Assembly: GCA_031279735.1 (NCBI GenBank)
Contig: JAITHX010000156.1
Coordinates: forward strand, 1-5,676
DNA length: 5,676 nucleotides
Source: Prevotellaceae bacterium
GTDB lineage: Bacteria > Bacteroidota > Bacteroidia > Bacteroidales > UBA932
Direction of reading: 5' to 3'
Of the stretch, positions 1-5,676 are shown piece after piece. The number at the start of each line of letters is the position of its first letter. The first letter of the stretch is position 1. The notes beneath the pieces were generated by a model. It ran no database searches. It saw only the letters and a program-made list of their open reading frames with translations, and was not told the DNA's origin. Position numbers and translations under genes: made by a program.

Positions 1-2
1 GG

Positions 3-104
3 CTCGCCGTCTTCGATCTCCGAAAAGAGGTGAAATGGAGGGACAAGCTGTTCATAAAGCCGGAAACGGTCGAGGGAGTGACCGTACATATAGTAGGACT
101 GTAA
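3..104 (+). CDS. C-terminal end of an unrecognised protein (5' end outside window)
   Basis: Reading frame 3 is open from the left edge to a TAA at 102-104 and gives 33 residues, starting LAVFDLRKEVKWRDKLF and ending EGVTVHIVGL. The composition is that of an ordinary soluble protein, with alternating charged and hydrophobic residues and a beta-strand-like end (VTVHIVGL). The other two forward frames run into low-complexity repeat translation or stop after 10 codons. I do not recognise the family. The stop lies just before the AATTACG repeat array, which fits repeats accumulating in the space downstream of a gene. The assignment as coding is an inference from composition and frame; the fragment is too short for certainty, and no function is proposed. 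Confidence 0.55.
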   Translation, partial: LAVFDLRKEVKWRDKLFIKPETVEGVTVHIVGL

Positions 105-114
105 TTCAATTAAG

Positions 115-281
115 AATTACGATTCAATTACGAATTACGAATTACGAATCAATTACGAATTACGAATTACGAATTACGGCCGACTGCGGCTGTACGTCCG
201 AAGCCGGCCGTAATTCGTAATTTGTAATTCGTAATTGAAAAGCCGAAGCCGGCCGTAATTCGTAATTCGTAATTCGTAATT
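115..281. repeat. AATTACG heptamer repeat array in both orientations
   Basis: Eight AATTACG units occur on the plus strand: one at 115-121, three in tandem at 126-146 and four in tandem at 151-178. Eight units in the reverse orientation (CGTAATT) follow in two blocks of four, at 209-236 and 254-281; one unit (223-229) is the variant TGTAATT. The blocks are separated by GC-rich spacers containing GGCCG or CGGCC. Translated in some frames this gives meaningless NYELRIT-type strings, so it should not be read as protein. Heptamer repeats of this kind are known as short tandemly repeated repetitive sequences in several bacterial groups; membership in a named family is an inference. This array occupies about half of the gene-free 105-430 interval. 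Confidence 0.9.
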
Positions 282-285
282 GATT
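147..285. repeat. Perfect 36-bp inverted repeat capable of a long hairpin
   Basis: Positions 147-182 are the exact reverse complement of 250-285. Each arm holds four heptamer units capped on the inner side by GCCG/CGGC. The loop (183-249) contains a second, slightly imperfect copy of the right arm (205-237, one mismatch), so the left arm can pair with either copy. In RNA from the gene ending at 104 this would form a very stable stem and could act as a transcript end or a 3' stability element. There is no T-run directly after the stem, and the stem is much longer than a standard intrinsic terminator, so the terminator role is only inferred. Confidence 0.85.
198..283. repeat. 41-bp direct duplication of the right hairpin arm
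   Basis: Positions 198-238 and 243-283 are direct copies with a 45-bp period and a single difference (T at 223, C at 268). Each copy begins CCGAAGCCGGCCG and continues with four CGTAATT-type units and a final GA. The duplication leaves two competing right arms for the left arm at 147-182. Confidence 0.85.
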
Positions 286-411
286 TCTTACTGCTTTTTT
301 GAGTTTTCTTACTTTTCCTGTAGAGAATCAAGTATTGTATATTGCCCTTCTTGTCAAAAATATAGGTATTCGTAGAATATTCGTTTCTTACTTTTTTTCA
401 CTTTTTCTTAC
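284..411. repeat. Dispersed TTTCTTAC motifs in a T-rich, gene-free stretch
   Basis: The octamer TTTCTTAC occurs at 284-291, 305-312, 384-391 and 404-411. These form two pairs with start-to-start spacing of 21 and 20 bp, each followed or separated by T- or pyrimidine-rich sequence. On the minus strand this reads GTAAGAAA in an A-rich context, just downstream of the pseudogene stop at 431. No coding frame of note is present in 285-430. It may be a degenerate second repeat family or simple low complexity; no function is assigned. Confidence 0.5.
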
Positions 412-852
412 TTTTCTAAATTCATAATACTTATTCGTTGACAAGTTCCCAAATCGGGGATTTTGTGGATGAAGATATATTCTTGATTTTTCTTTCTTTG
501 AATGACAGATCAGATGTCATGTTCGATACCTTTTTTCGCTTTTTTTCAATGGACAGTTCCGATGGCAGCAATGGCATTATCATTTGACGGGAATAATTTT
601 CATTGATAAGTTCCCCGTGAATCGTAACTTCGGTGTGGCGTTCATCGGAAATATTGTAGGTTGGCATAGGAAAATACCTTTCTCTTTGAGTAATAAACAT
701 TTTTTTTATGCCGCTTCCGACAGTATCTATCATATTCAGATTAACCATTGCATTTACCAGAAACAGGTTTCGGTAATAGTGTTGTGGACGGTTGTAGTGA
801 ATTACTTCCTCTACCGAATTGGGAATAAAACTTCCCGCATTATCAAAGATAA

Positions 853-1009
853 GGGATGTGTTAGAAATAACTTATAAAGGATGCAGTTCGGATTTTTAGC
901 ACACAGATGACGCAGATGACACAGATGACGCAGATTTACGCGGATTTGAATCTGCGTTAATCTGTCGAATCTGCGTCATCTGTGTTCTAAGTTATTTCTA
1001 ACACATCCC
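853..1009. mobile_element. 157-bp MITE-like element with 22-bp TIRs and TAA target duplication
   Basis: Positions 853-874 (starting GGGATGTGTTAGAAATAA) are the exact reverse complement of 988-1009. The trinucleotide TAA flanks the element on both sides, at 850-852 and 1010-1012. The element sits inside the minus-strand pseudogene between codons for DKL and IFD. Taking out the 157 bp plus one TAA (160 bp) rejoins GAC AAG CTT ATC TTT in frame and gives the family-like EYRDKLIFDNAG. There is no transposase inside, so it is non-autonomous and would need a transposase acting in trans. A 3-bp TNA duplication is known for some IS5-family groups (IS1031-like), which makes that family a candidate source; this is inference only. 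The interior is almost entirely self-complementary. Confidence 0.88.
901..985. repeat. Nested CAGATGACGCAGAT-type repeats inside the MITE-like element
   Basis: An 18-bp unit beginning ACACAGATGACGCAGAT lies at 901-918 and is repeated directly at 919-935. Its exact 17-bp reverse complement lies at 969-985. Between them, 931-936 pairs with 959-964, and 938-946 pairs with 949-957 with one G-T wobble. The whole block can therefore fold into a long hairpin nested within the outer terminal repeats. I recall ATCTGCGTCATCTGTG-like strings as dispersed low-complexity repeats in other bacterial genomes, but I could not check this here. Confidence 0.8.
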
Positions 1010-1560
1010 TAAGCTTGTCGCGATACTCTAAAACAAGGATGCGGCTATTTTTTCCATAATCTGAGTGAGCCACGCAGTTATGCAGGGCTTCTCGAATTAC
1101 CCATTCGTCGTAACGTGTTACTTCATGTGGAAATAAGCTTGTGTTGTCTGTCATATAATGATATTTCAGATTGCGTATACAGGCAAGTACCTTCTCCACA
1201 GTCAGAATGAATGGAGTATAAAAATGTTCATAGCCTTTATTTCAATAAACGAAATGTTTTGTGTTGTTTTGTCTGCGATTTCCTTTTTCAGGCTGTCCAA
1301 ATCCTTGCGGCTGGGACGGTACTGGCTGCCGACAATTTGGTGCTTTTTGTTCTCGACGCCGAAAATAAGCCATGCGCAGGATTTGCCTTTCAGGTTGGCT
1401 TCGTTGCTTAACGCGGAAAAGTATTTTCCGATTTTATCGAAATCATAGCCGTTTTTTGCTTCTTTGAACTCGACAATTTCCGTTTCCGCCGGAAGTGAAA
1501 CCGCAGCGGACAATATTTCGTTCAATTCCTGTTCTGACATAATATTCAATTAATTTGCCA

Positions 1561-1579
1561 CAAAAGTACGACAAAATTA
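1561..1579 (-). promoter_or_regulatory. Candidate -7 boxes for the minus-strand pseudogene
   Basis: Read on the minus strand, TACTTTTG (1568-1561) and TAATTTTG (1579-1572) both match the Bacteroidota -7 consensus TAnnTTTG. The first would place a transcription start near 1554, about 14 nt before the ATG at 1540. No well-spaced -33 TTTG is visible: the nearest upstream TTG (1597-1595) is 26 or 15 nt away from the two boxes. There is no Shine-Dalgarno sequence. This is a motif match only, and the downstream gene is broken, so any transcript would be non-productive. Confidence 0.4.
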
Positions 1580-1615
1580 TGACAGGTACAGCTACAATAA
1601 CGACTTTATAACCGC

Positions 1616-1641
1616 TTTGCAAAATTAATGTCGTATATTTG
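1616..1641 (+). promoter_or_regulatory. Candidate secA promoter (TTTG ... TATATTTG)
   Basis: TATATTTG at 1634-1641 is a full match to the Bacteroidota -7 box TAnnTTTG. A TTTG at 1616-1619 could serve as the -33 element, although the 14-nt gap is shorter than the usual 18-20. The predicted transcription start is near 1648, giving an AT-rich leader of roughly 28 nt before the ATG at 1676. This location argues against the in-frame upstream ATG at 1628, which lies before the -7 box. Confidence 0.45.
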
Positions 1642-1675
1642 CCGGCTCGTATTTAGGTTATTAATTTATATTTAT

Positions 1676-4600
1676 ATGAATTTTGTTAATTCAGTCTTGG
1701 CAAAGATTTTCGGCACGAAGTCCGAAAAAGATTTAAAGTTGATAATGCCTCGCGTAAAGGAAATCAACGAAATATATCCCCGAATAGCGGCTCTCGACAA
1801 CGACGAGCTTCGACAGGCAACCTTGCTGCTCAAGCGGCGAATCAAGGAGTATTGCGTCGAGGAAGAACAAGCCATAGAGGAACTTAAACTCAAGATGGAG
1901 AATGATTCCGTCGAGGTGAGGGAAAAGGAAAAACTCTACTCGAAAATCGACGCTCTCAACGAGGAACTCGACCACAAACTCGAAGAGGTTTTGCAGCAGC
2001 TGTTGCCCGAAGCGTTTGCCATAGTGAAAAACACTGCGGAACGTTTCAAGATGAACCGAGAACTCACGGTGACAGCCACCGACTTCGACCGCGAACTCGC
2101 GACGGTGAAGGAGAACGTCGTCATTCGGGGCGACAAAGCCGTCTGGTTTAACAAATGGATGGCCGGAGGAAACTTTATCACTTGGGACATGGTGCATTAC
2201 GACGTTCAGCTTGCCGGCGGCATCGTTCTCAATTCTCCGAAGCTGCAATACGAAAACACTCACGAAGGCAAACGTCAGCTGATAGGTGCCATTGCCGAAA
2301 TGAGTACCGGCGAAGGAAAAACTCTGGTTGCCACTCTTCCCGTTTTCCTCAACGCTCTTGCGGGTAAAGGCGTTCACATCGTCACGGTGAACTCCTATCT
2401 CTCGCGGCGCGACTCCGAATGGATGGGTCCCATCTATGAATTTCACGGTCTTTCGGTCGATTGCATAGACAAACATGAACCTCATTCGGCAGAACGGCGA
2501 AAGGCGTATGCTGCCGACGTCACTTTCGGAACCAACAACGAGTTCGGCTTTGATTATCTGCGCGACAACATGGTGTTCTCGCCCGACGAACTCGTGCAGC
2601 GCAAACATCATTACGCGATTGTGGACGAAGTCGATTCGGTGCTTATCGACGATGCCCGTACCCCTCTCATCATCGCCGGACCGGTGCCTCGCGGCGACGA
2701 CCAGATGTTCAACGAGTATAAACCCTACGTGGACAGACTCTATTCGGCTCAGCGAAACATGGTCACTCAACTTCTCTCCGATTTCAAGCGGGTGGCGTCC
2801 GACGAAAAAAAGTCCGACGAAGCCGGAATCCTACTTTACCGTGCGCACAAGGGACTGCCCAAGTACAAGCCGCTGATTAAAACGCTCAGTGAATCGGGGC
2901 ACAAATCGCTGATGCAAAAAACGGAAAACTTCTACATGCAGGACAACAGCCGGAACATGTTCAAGATTACCGACGACCTGTACTTCGTCATCGACGAAAA
3001 GCTCAATTCGGTCGAGTTGACCGACAAGGGTTTTGAGTTCATTTCCAATCTGGTTAAGGACAGTTCCTTTTTCGTCATGCCCGACGTGGGTGCCGAAATA
3101 GCAAGGATTGAAAAAGGCGAGCTTTCCGACGCCGAAAAGGAATCGACCAAGGATGCTCTCCTCAGCGACTATTCTGTCAAATCGGAACGGCTTCACACAA
3201 TTCATCAGCTCCTTAAGGCTTACGCCATGTTCGAGCGCGAAGTGGAATACGTGGTGATGGACAACAAGGTGAAAATCGTTGACGAACAGACCGGACGTAT
3301 CCTCGAGGGACGGCGCTACTCCGAAGGTCTGCATCAGGCGATAGAAGCCAAGGAAAACGTGAAGATAGAAGCCGCGACGCAAACCTTCGCCACTATCACG
3401 CTCCAGAACTATTTCAGAATGTACCATAAACTTGCAGGCATGACCGGTACTGCCGAAACCGAGGCGGGCGAGTTATGGAAGATATATTATCTCGACGTCG
3501 TGGTCATCCCCACCAACAAACCAATCAAGCGCGACGACTATCAGGATCTCGTCTATAAGACCAAACGCGAAAAGTACAAAGCTGTTGTGCAGGAAATAGA
3601 GAAACTGAGCAGGGAAGACCGGCGTCCGGTGCTTGTTGGCACCACTTCGGTCGAAATATCCGAACTCCTCAGCAAGATGCTAAAGCTGCGCGGCGTGAAG
3701 CACAATGTCCTTAACGCGAAACAGCACCAGCGCGAAGCGGATATCGTTGCCGAAGCCGGTATCGCCGGAACTGTGACCATCGCCACCAACATGGCGGGAC
3801 GCGGTACGGACATCAAACTCGGTCCGGGCGTGAAGGATGCTGGAGGACTGGCTATCATCGGTACCGAACGTCATGAATCGCGTCGCGTTGACAGGCAGCT
3901 TCGCGGTCGTTCGGGACGTCAGGGCGACCCCGGTACTTCGCAGTTCTACGTCTCGCTCGAGGACAACCTGATGCGTCTTTTCGGCTCGGAACGTATCTCT
4001 CGCATCATGGACAGACTCGGAATCAAAGAAGACGAAGTGATTCAACATTCCATGATCTCCCGCTCCATCGAACGGGCGCAGCGCAAGGTCGAGGAAAACA
4101 ATTTCGGTATCCGCAAGCGTCTGCTTGAATACGACGACGTGATGAACGCCCAGCGCAAGGTGATCTACTCGCGACGCAATCACGCCCTGCACGGCGAACG
4201 GGTTGATGTTGACATCCAGAACATGATCTCCGACTATTGCGATTCGCTCTCCGAACAGCTCGAAGGCTACGACTATGATACATTCTATAGGGAAATCATC
4301 AAGAATCTGCACATCGAACCTCCCTTCGGTGCCGAAGAATACGGAACGATGAGTAAAGCAGACTACGCGCCAAAGCTCGTCGCTACCGTCGAGGAGAACT
4401 ACCGCCGCCGCGCCGACCTTCTCGCCGACCGTCTCTTTCCCATCGTCAGGAACGTTTACGAACGCAGCGGAAATACGTTCAGCAATATCGAAATCCCCAT
4501 GGGCGACGGTCACAGGATGCTGAGGATTCTTGCCAATCTCCGCGAGGCTTACGACACGAGGGGACGGTCGATAGTCAAGGCTTATGCCAAGACTATTGTT

Positions 4601-5029
4601 CTGCTCACCATCGACGAATACTGGAAGGAGCATCTCCGCGAAATGGACGACCTGAGACAGTCGGTGCAAAACGCCGCCTACGAACAGAAAGACCCTCTGC
4701 TTATCTACAAGTTTGAATCCTACGAATTGTTCAAGGGTATGCTCGACAAGATAGGACGTGAAATCATCGGGATGCTGATGAAAGTGCAAATCCCGACAAG
4801 AAACGAAAACGAGGCGCAGCGCAGCGAACCCGCGCAACGTGGCGAACTCCCCAGACGCATCGACACGAGTAAGCTGCAAACCCGACGCGACGATCTCTCG
4901 ACTTCCGGCGGCAGCGACGAATCGCGTCAAACGACGCCGGCGAAAGCGGAGAAGCGTCCGGGGCGCAACGATCCCTGCTACTGCGGCAGCGGCAAGAAGT
5001 ACAAGAACTGTCACGGAGCTAACGTATGA
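1676..5029 (+). CDS. secA: Preprotein translocase ATPase SecA
   Basis: SecA is the cytoplasmic and membrane-associated motor that uses ATP to push unfolded preproteins through SecYEG. The 1117-residue product begins MNFVNSVLAKIFGTKSEKDL. Key elements in order: charged helical insert (about 55-105) typical of Bacteroidota SecA; Q motif around DVQLAGG (176-182); Walker A TGEGKT (211-216); Walker B VDEVDS (316-321) followed by LIDDARTPLII; a preprotein cross-linking region with long insertions (about 340-510); VDEQTGR (535-541); MTGTAETE (589-596); second nucleotide-binding domain with VGTTSVE (654-660), ATNMAGRGTDI (703-713) and RQLRGRSGRQGDPG (740-753); helical scaffold/wing with WKEHLREMDDLRQSV from 983; a hydrophilic linker; and a C-terminal zinc motif C1101, C1103, C1112, H1113 that in other SecA proteins binds SecB and phospholipid. 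All motor motifs look intact. The in-frame ATG at 1628 would add 16 hydrophobic residues but lies upstream of the -7 box and before the normal family N-terminus, so 1676 is chosen. One oddity is VNSYL (238-242), where VNDYL is usual. Confidence 0.98.
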   Translation: MNFVNSVLAKIFGTKSEKDLKLIMPRVKEINEIYPRIAALDNDELRQATLLLKRRIKEYCVEEEQAIEELKLKMENDSVEVREKEKLYSKIDALNEELDHKLEEVLQQLLPEAFAIVKNTAERFKMNRELTVTATDFDRELATVKENVVIRGDKAVWFNKWMAGGNFITWDMVHYDVQLAGGIVLNSPKLQYENTHEGKRQLIGAIAEMSTGEGKTLVATLPVFLNALAGKGVHIVTVNSYLSRRDSEWMGPIYEFHGLSVDCIDKHEPHSAERRKAYAADVTFGTNNEFGFDYLRDNMVFSPDELVQRKHHYAIVDEVDSVLIDDARTPLIIAGPVPRGDDQMFNEYKPYVDRLYSAQRNMVTQLLSDFKRVASDEKKSDEAGILLYRAHKGLPKYKPLIKTLSESGHKSLMQKTENFYMQDNSRNMFKITDDLYFVIDEKLNSVELTDKGFEFISNLVKDSSFFVMPDVGAEIARIEKGELSDAEKESTKDALLSDYSVKSERLHTIHQLLKAYAMFEREVEYVVMDNKVKIVDEQTGRILEGRRYSEGLHQAIEAKENVKIEAATQTFATITLQNYFRMYHKLAGMTGTAETEAGELWKIYYLDVVVIPTNKPIKRDDYQDLVYKTKREKYKAVVQEIEKLSREDRRPVLVGTTSVEISELLSKMLKLRGVKHNVLNAKQHQREADIVAEAGIAGTVTIATNMAGRGTDIKLGPGVKDAGGLAIIGTERHESRRVDRQLRGRSGRQGDPGTSQFYVSLEDNLMRLFGSERISRIMDRLGIKEDEVIQHSMISRSIERAQRKVEENNFGIRKRLLEYDDVMNAQRKVIYSRRNHALHGERVDVDIQNMISDYCDSLSEQLEGYDYDTFYREIIKNLHIEPPFGAEEYGTMSKADYAPKLVATVEENYRRRADLLADRLFPIVRNVYERSGNTFSNIEIPMGDGHRMLRILANLREAYDTRGRSIVKAYAKTIVLLTIDEYWKEHLREMDDLRQSVQNAAYEQKDPLLIYKFESYELFKGMLDKIGREIIGMLMKVQIPTRNENEAQRSEPAQRGELPRRIDTSKLQTRRDDLSTSGGSDESRQTTPAKAEKRPGRNDPCYCGSGKKYKNCHGANV

Positions 5030-5065
5030 CAAATCTCGAAAACATAGAATAAAAACATATCTCGA

Positions 5066-5676
5066 ATGAACATCCACAAAACAGGCGAAAAACTGTCCGT
5101 GACGTCGATCTGCTGCATCGGTGCCGGATACGTGGGTGGACCGACCATGGCGATTATCGCCGAAAAATGTCCACATATAAAAGTAACTGTGGTTGACGTC
5201 AACGAAGCGCGAATCGCCGCGTGGAACGACGCCAACATCGAAAAACTCCCGATCTATGAACCCGGTCTGGGCGAAATAGTCCGGAAAACGAGAGGCAGAA
5301 ACCTGTTCTTCTCGACCGACATAGACGAAGCCATCAGGGGTGCGCAGATGATTTTCATCTCCGTGAATACTCCCACCAAGGACTACGGAATAGGAAAGGG
5401 AATGGCTGCCGATTTGAAGTACATCGAACTGTGCGCCCGCCGGATAGCCCGCGTAGCCGACGGCGACAGGATAGTGGTCGAAAAATCGACCATTCCGGTG
5501 CGCACCGCCGAAAGTCTGAAAACGATTCTCGATTCGGAAGATTCGCACCACTCGTTTCAAATACTCTCGAATCCCGAATTTCTTGCCGAAGGCACCGCCG
5601 TCAACGATTTGCTCAATCCCGACCGCGTGCTTATCGGCGGCGACAGCGACGAAAAGGGACGGCAAGCCATCGAAAC
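5066..5676 (+). CDS. UDP-glucose 6-dehydrogenase, N-terminal 203 residues (3' end outside window)
   Basis: This enzyme oxidises UDP-glucose to UDP-glucuronate with two NAD+, in the cytoplasm, feeding capsule, exopolysaccharide or LPS sugar synthesis. The visible part is the NAD-binding Rossmann domain: GAGYVGG (19-25), the acidic D44 at the end of the second strand (VTVVDVNEARI), PIYEPGL (62-68), SVNTPT (99-104), EKST (139-142) and SNPEFLAEGTA (168-178) with its conserved glutamate E175, then NPDRVLIGGD. The catalytic cysteine motif lies beyond the right edge. The wording (CCIGAGYVGGPT, VTVVDVNEARIAAWN, GKGMAADLKYIE) is closer to animal and plant UGDH than to the common bacterial Ugd/TuaD type. 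The ATG at 5066 is the start: no Shine-Dalgarno is visible, and the 36-bp gap to secA has no terminator or TAnnTTTG box, so read-through from secA is plausible. The usual names are ugd or udg; no symbol is fixed because the type is unusual. Confidence 0.93.
   Translation, partial: MNIHKTGEKLSVTSICCIGAGYVGGPTMAIIAEKCPHIKVTVVDVNEARIAAWNDANIEKLPIYEPGLGEIVRKTRGRNLFFSTDIDEAIRGAQMIFISVNTPTKDYGIGKGMAADLKYIELCARRIARVADGDRIVVEKSTIPVRTAESLKTILDSEDSHHSFQILSNPEFLAEGTAVNDLLNPDRVLIGGDSDEKGRQAIE

Larger units (their letters stand above)
431..1540 (-). pseudogene. Decayed AlbA_2/AAA_4-type putative DNA-binding ATPase-like gene
   Basis: Three minus-strand fragments line up in order with one family: Schlafen AlbA_2-type proteins with an HATPase-like (AAA_4) domain, often annotated as putative transcriptional regulator or ATP-dependent DNA helicase. 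Fragment 1 (1540 to about 1235) begins MSEQELNEIL and shows the AlbA_2 features ETEIVEFKEAKN and CAWLIFGVEN. It then loses frame, and the middle of the protein is missing. Fragment 2 (about 1235-1011) runs YEHFYTPFILTVEKV, then WVIREALHNCVAHSDYG, the conserved REALxN-H-DY block, and ends EYRDKL. A 157-bp element interrupts it there. Fragment 3 (850-431) resumes IFDNAGSFIPNSVEEV and contains AMVNLNMIDTVGSGIKKMF, NYSR and the C-terminal KSPIWELVNE before a TAA. The ATG at 1540 is preferred over an in-frame TTG at 1549. The gene is more AT-rich than secA, hinting at acquisition from elsewhere. The protein cannot be made intact. Family assignment is from remembered motif patterns, not a search. 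Confidence 0.85.

Noticed and set aside
35..220. 61-codon plus-strand open frame through the heptamer repeats
   Set aside because: The translation is mostly RITNYELRIT-type low complexity from the AATTACG array, and it overlaps a better-looking protein end in another frame at 3-104.
115..282. CRISPR array
   Set aside because: The repeats are 7 bp and contiguous, in two orientations, without unique spacers of regular length and without cas genes nearby.
584..877. 97-codon plus-strand open frame
   Set aside because: It lies antisense to the family-recognisable C-terminal part of the pseudogene and ends inside the MITE-like element.
901..985. Structured non-coding RNA or riboswitch from the hairpin block
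   Set aside because: The structure is fully explained as the self-complementary interior of a transposable element inserted in a pseudogene, and no promoter or downstream target gene is associated.
1158..1448. 96-codon and 66-codon plus-strand open frames (1158-1448 and 1211-1411)
   Set aside because: Both are antisense to the AlbA_2 part of the pseudogene, with no recognisable motifs.
1628..1675. N-terminal extension of SecA from an upstream ATG, adding a hydrophobic 16-residue segment
   Set aside because: The ATG at 1628 lies before the predicted -7 box (1634-1641), and the family N-terminus matches the ATG at 1676. SecA has no signal peptide or N-terminal membrane segment.
1733..2770. 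345-codon minus-strand open frame opposite the 5' part of secA
   Set aside because: It is a mirror of secA codon bias, with no family resemblance, promoter or plausible start context.
3680..5665. Very long (661-codon) open frame on the minus strand opposite secA and the dehydrogenase gene
   Set aside because: It runs antisense to two clearly recognisable genes and spans the gap between them. Its translation shows no recognisable motif and is rich in F, V, R and H as expected from reverse-complemented biased codons.

Overview
The window is bacterial chromosomal DNA, most likely from the phylum Bacteroidota. This rests on three things. The SecA is of the long Bacteroidota type (1117 residues with a charged helical insert near the N-terminus). 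Promoter -7 boxes match TAnnTTTG, the Bacteroidota sigma consensus. Leaders are AT-rich and lack Shine-Dalgarno sequences. I cannot assign a genus.

Layout from left to right: the last 33 codons of an unrecognised plus-strand gene (3-104); a gene-free, AT-rich stretch (105-430) built from AATTACG heptamer repeats that form a perfect 36-bp inverted repeat, followed by scattered TTTCTTAC motifs; a decayed minus-strand gene (431-1540) for an AlbA_2/AAA_4-type putative DNA-binding, ATPase-like protein; a divergent promoter region (about 1541-1675); an intact secA (1676-5029); and, 36 bp downstream, the 5' part of a UDP-glucose 6-dehydrogenase gene that runs off the right edge (5066-5676).

The most informative part is the pseudogene. 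It carries a 157-bp MITE-like element (853-1009) with perfect 22-bp terminal inverted repeats and a 3-bp TAA target duplication. Removing the element and one TAA restores the reading frame across the site exactly. The same gene has also lost an internal segment near 1230, with a frame change, and probably a second, in-frame segment near its 3' end. The left third of the window is therefore a repeat-rich, decaying accessory patch next to a conserved housekeeping gene.

secA supplies the motor ATPase of the general secretion pathway. The downstream dehydrogenase would supply UDP-glucuronate for surface polysaccharides. They are co-oriented and closely spaced, so co-transcription is possible, but the two functions are not directly linked. 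I see no evidence for a new multi-gene system; the novelty here lies in the repeats and the small mobile element.
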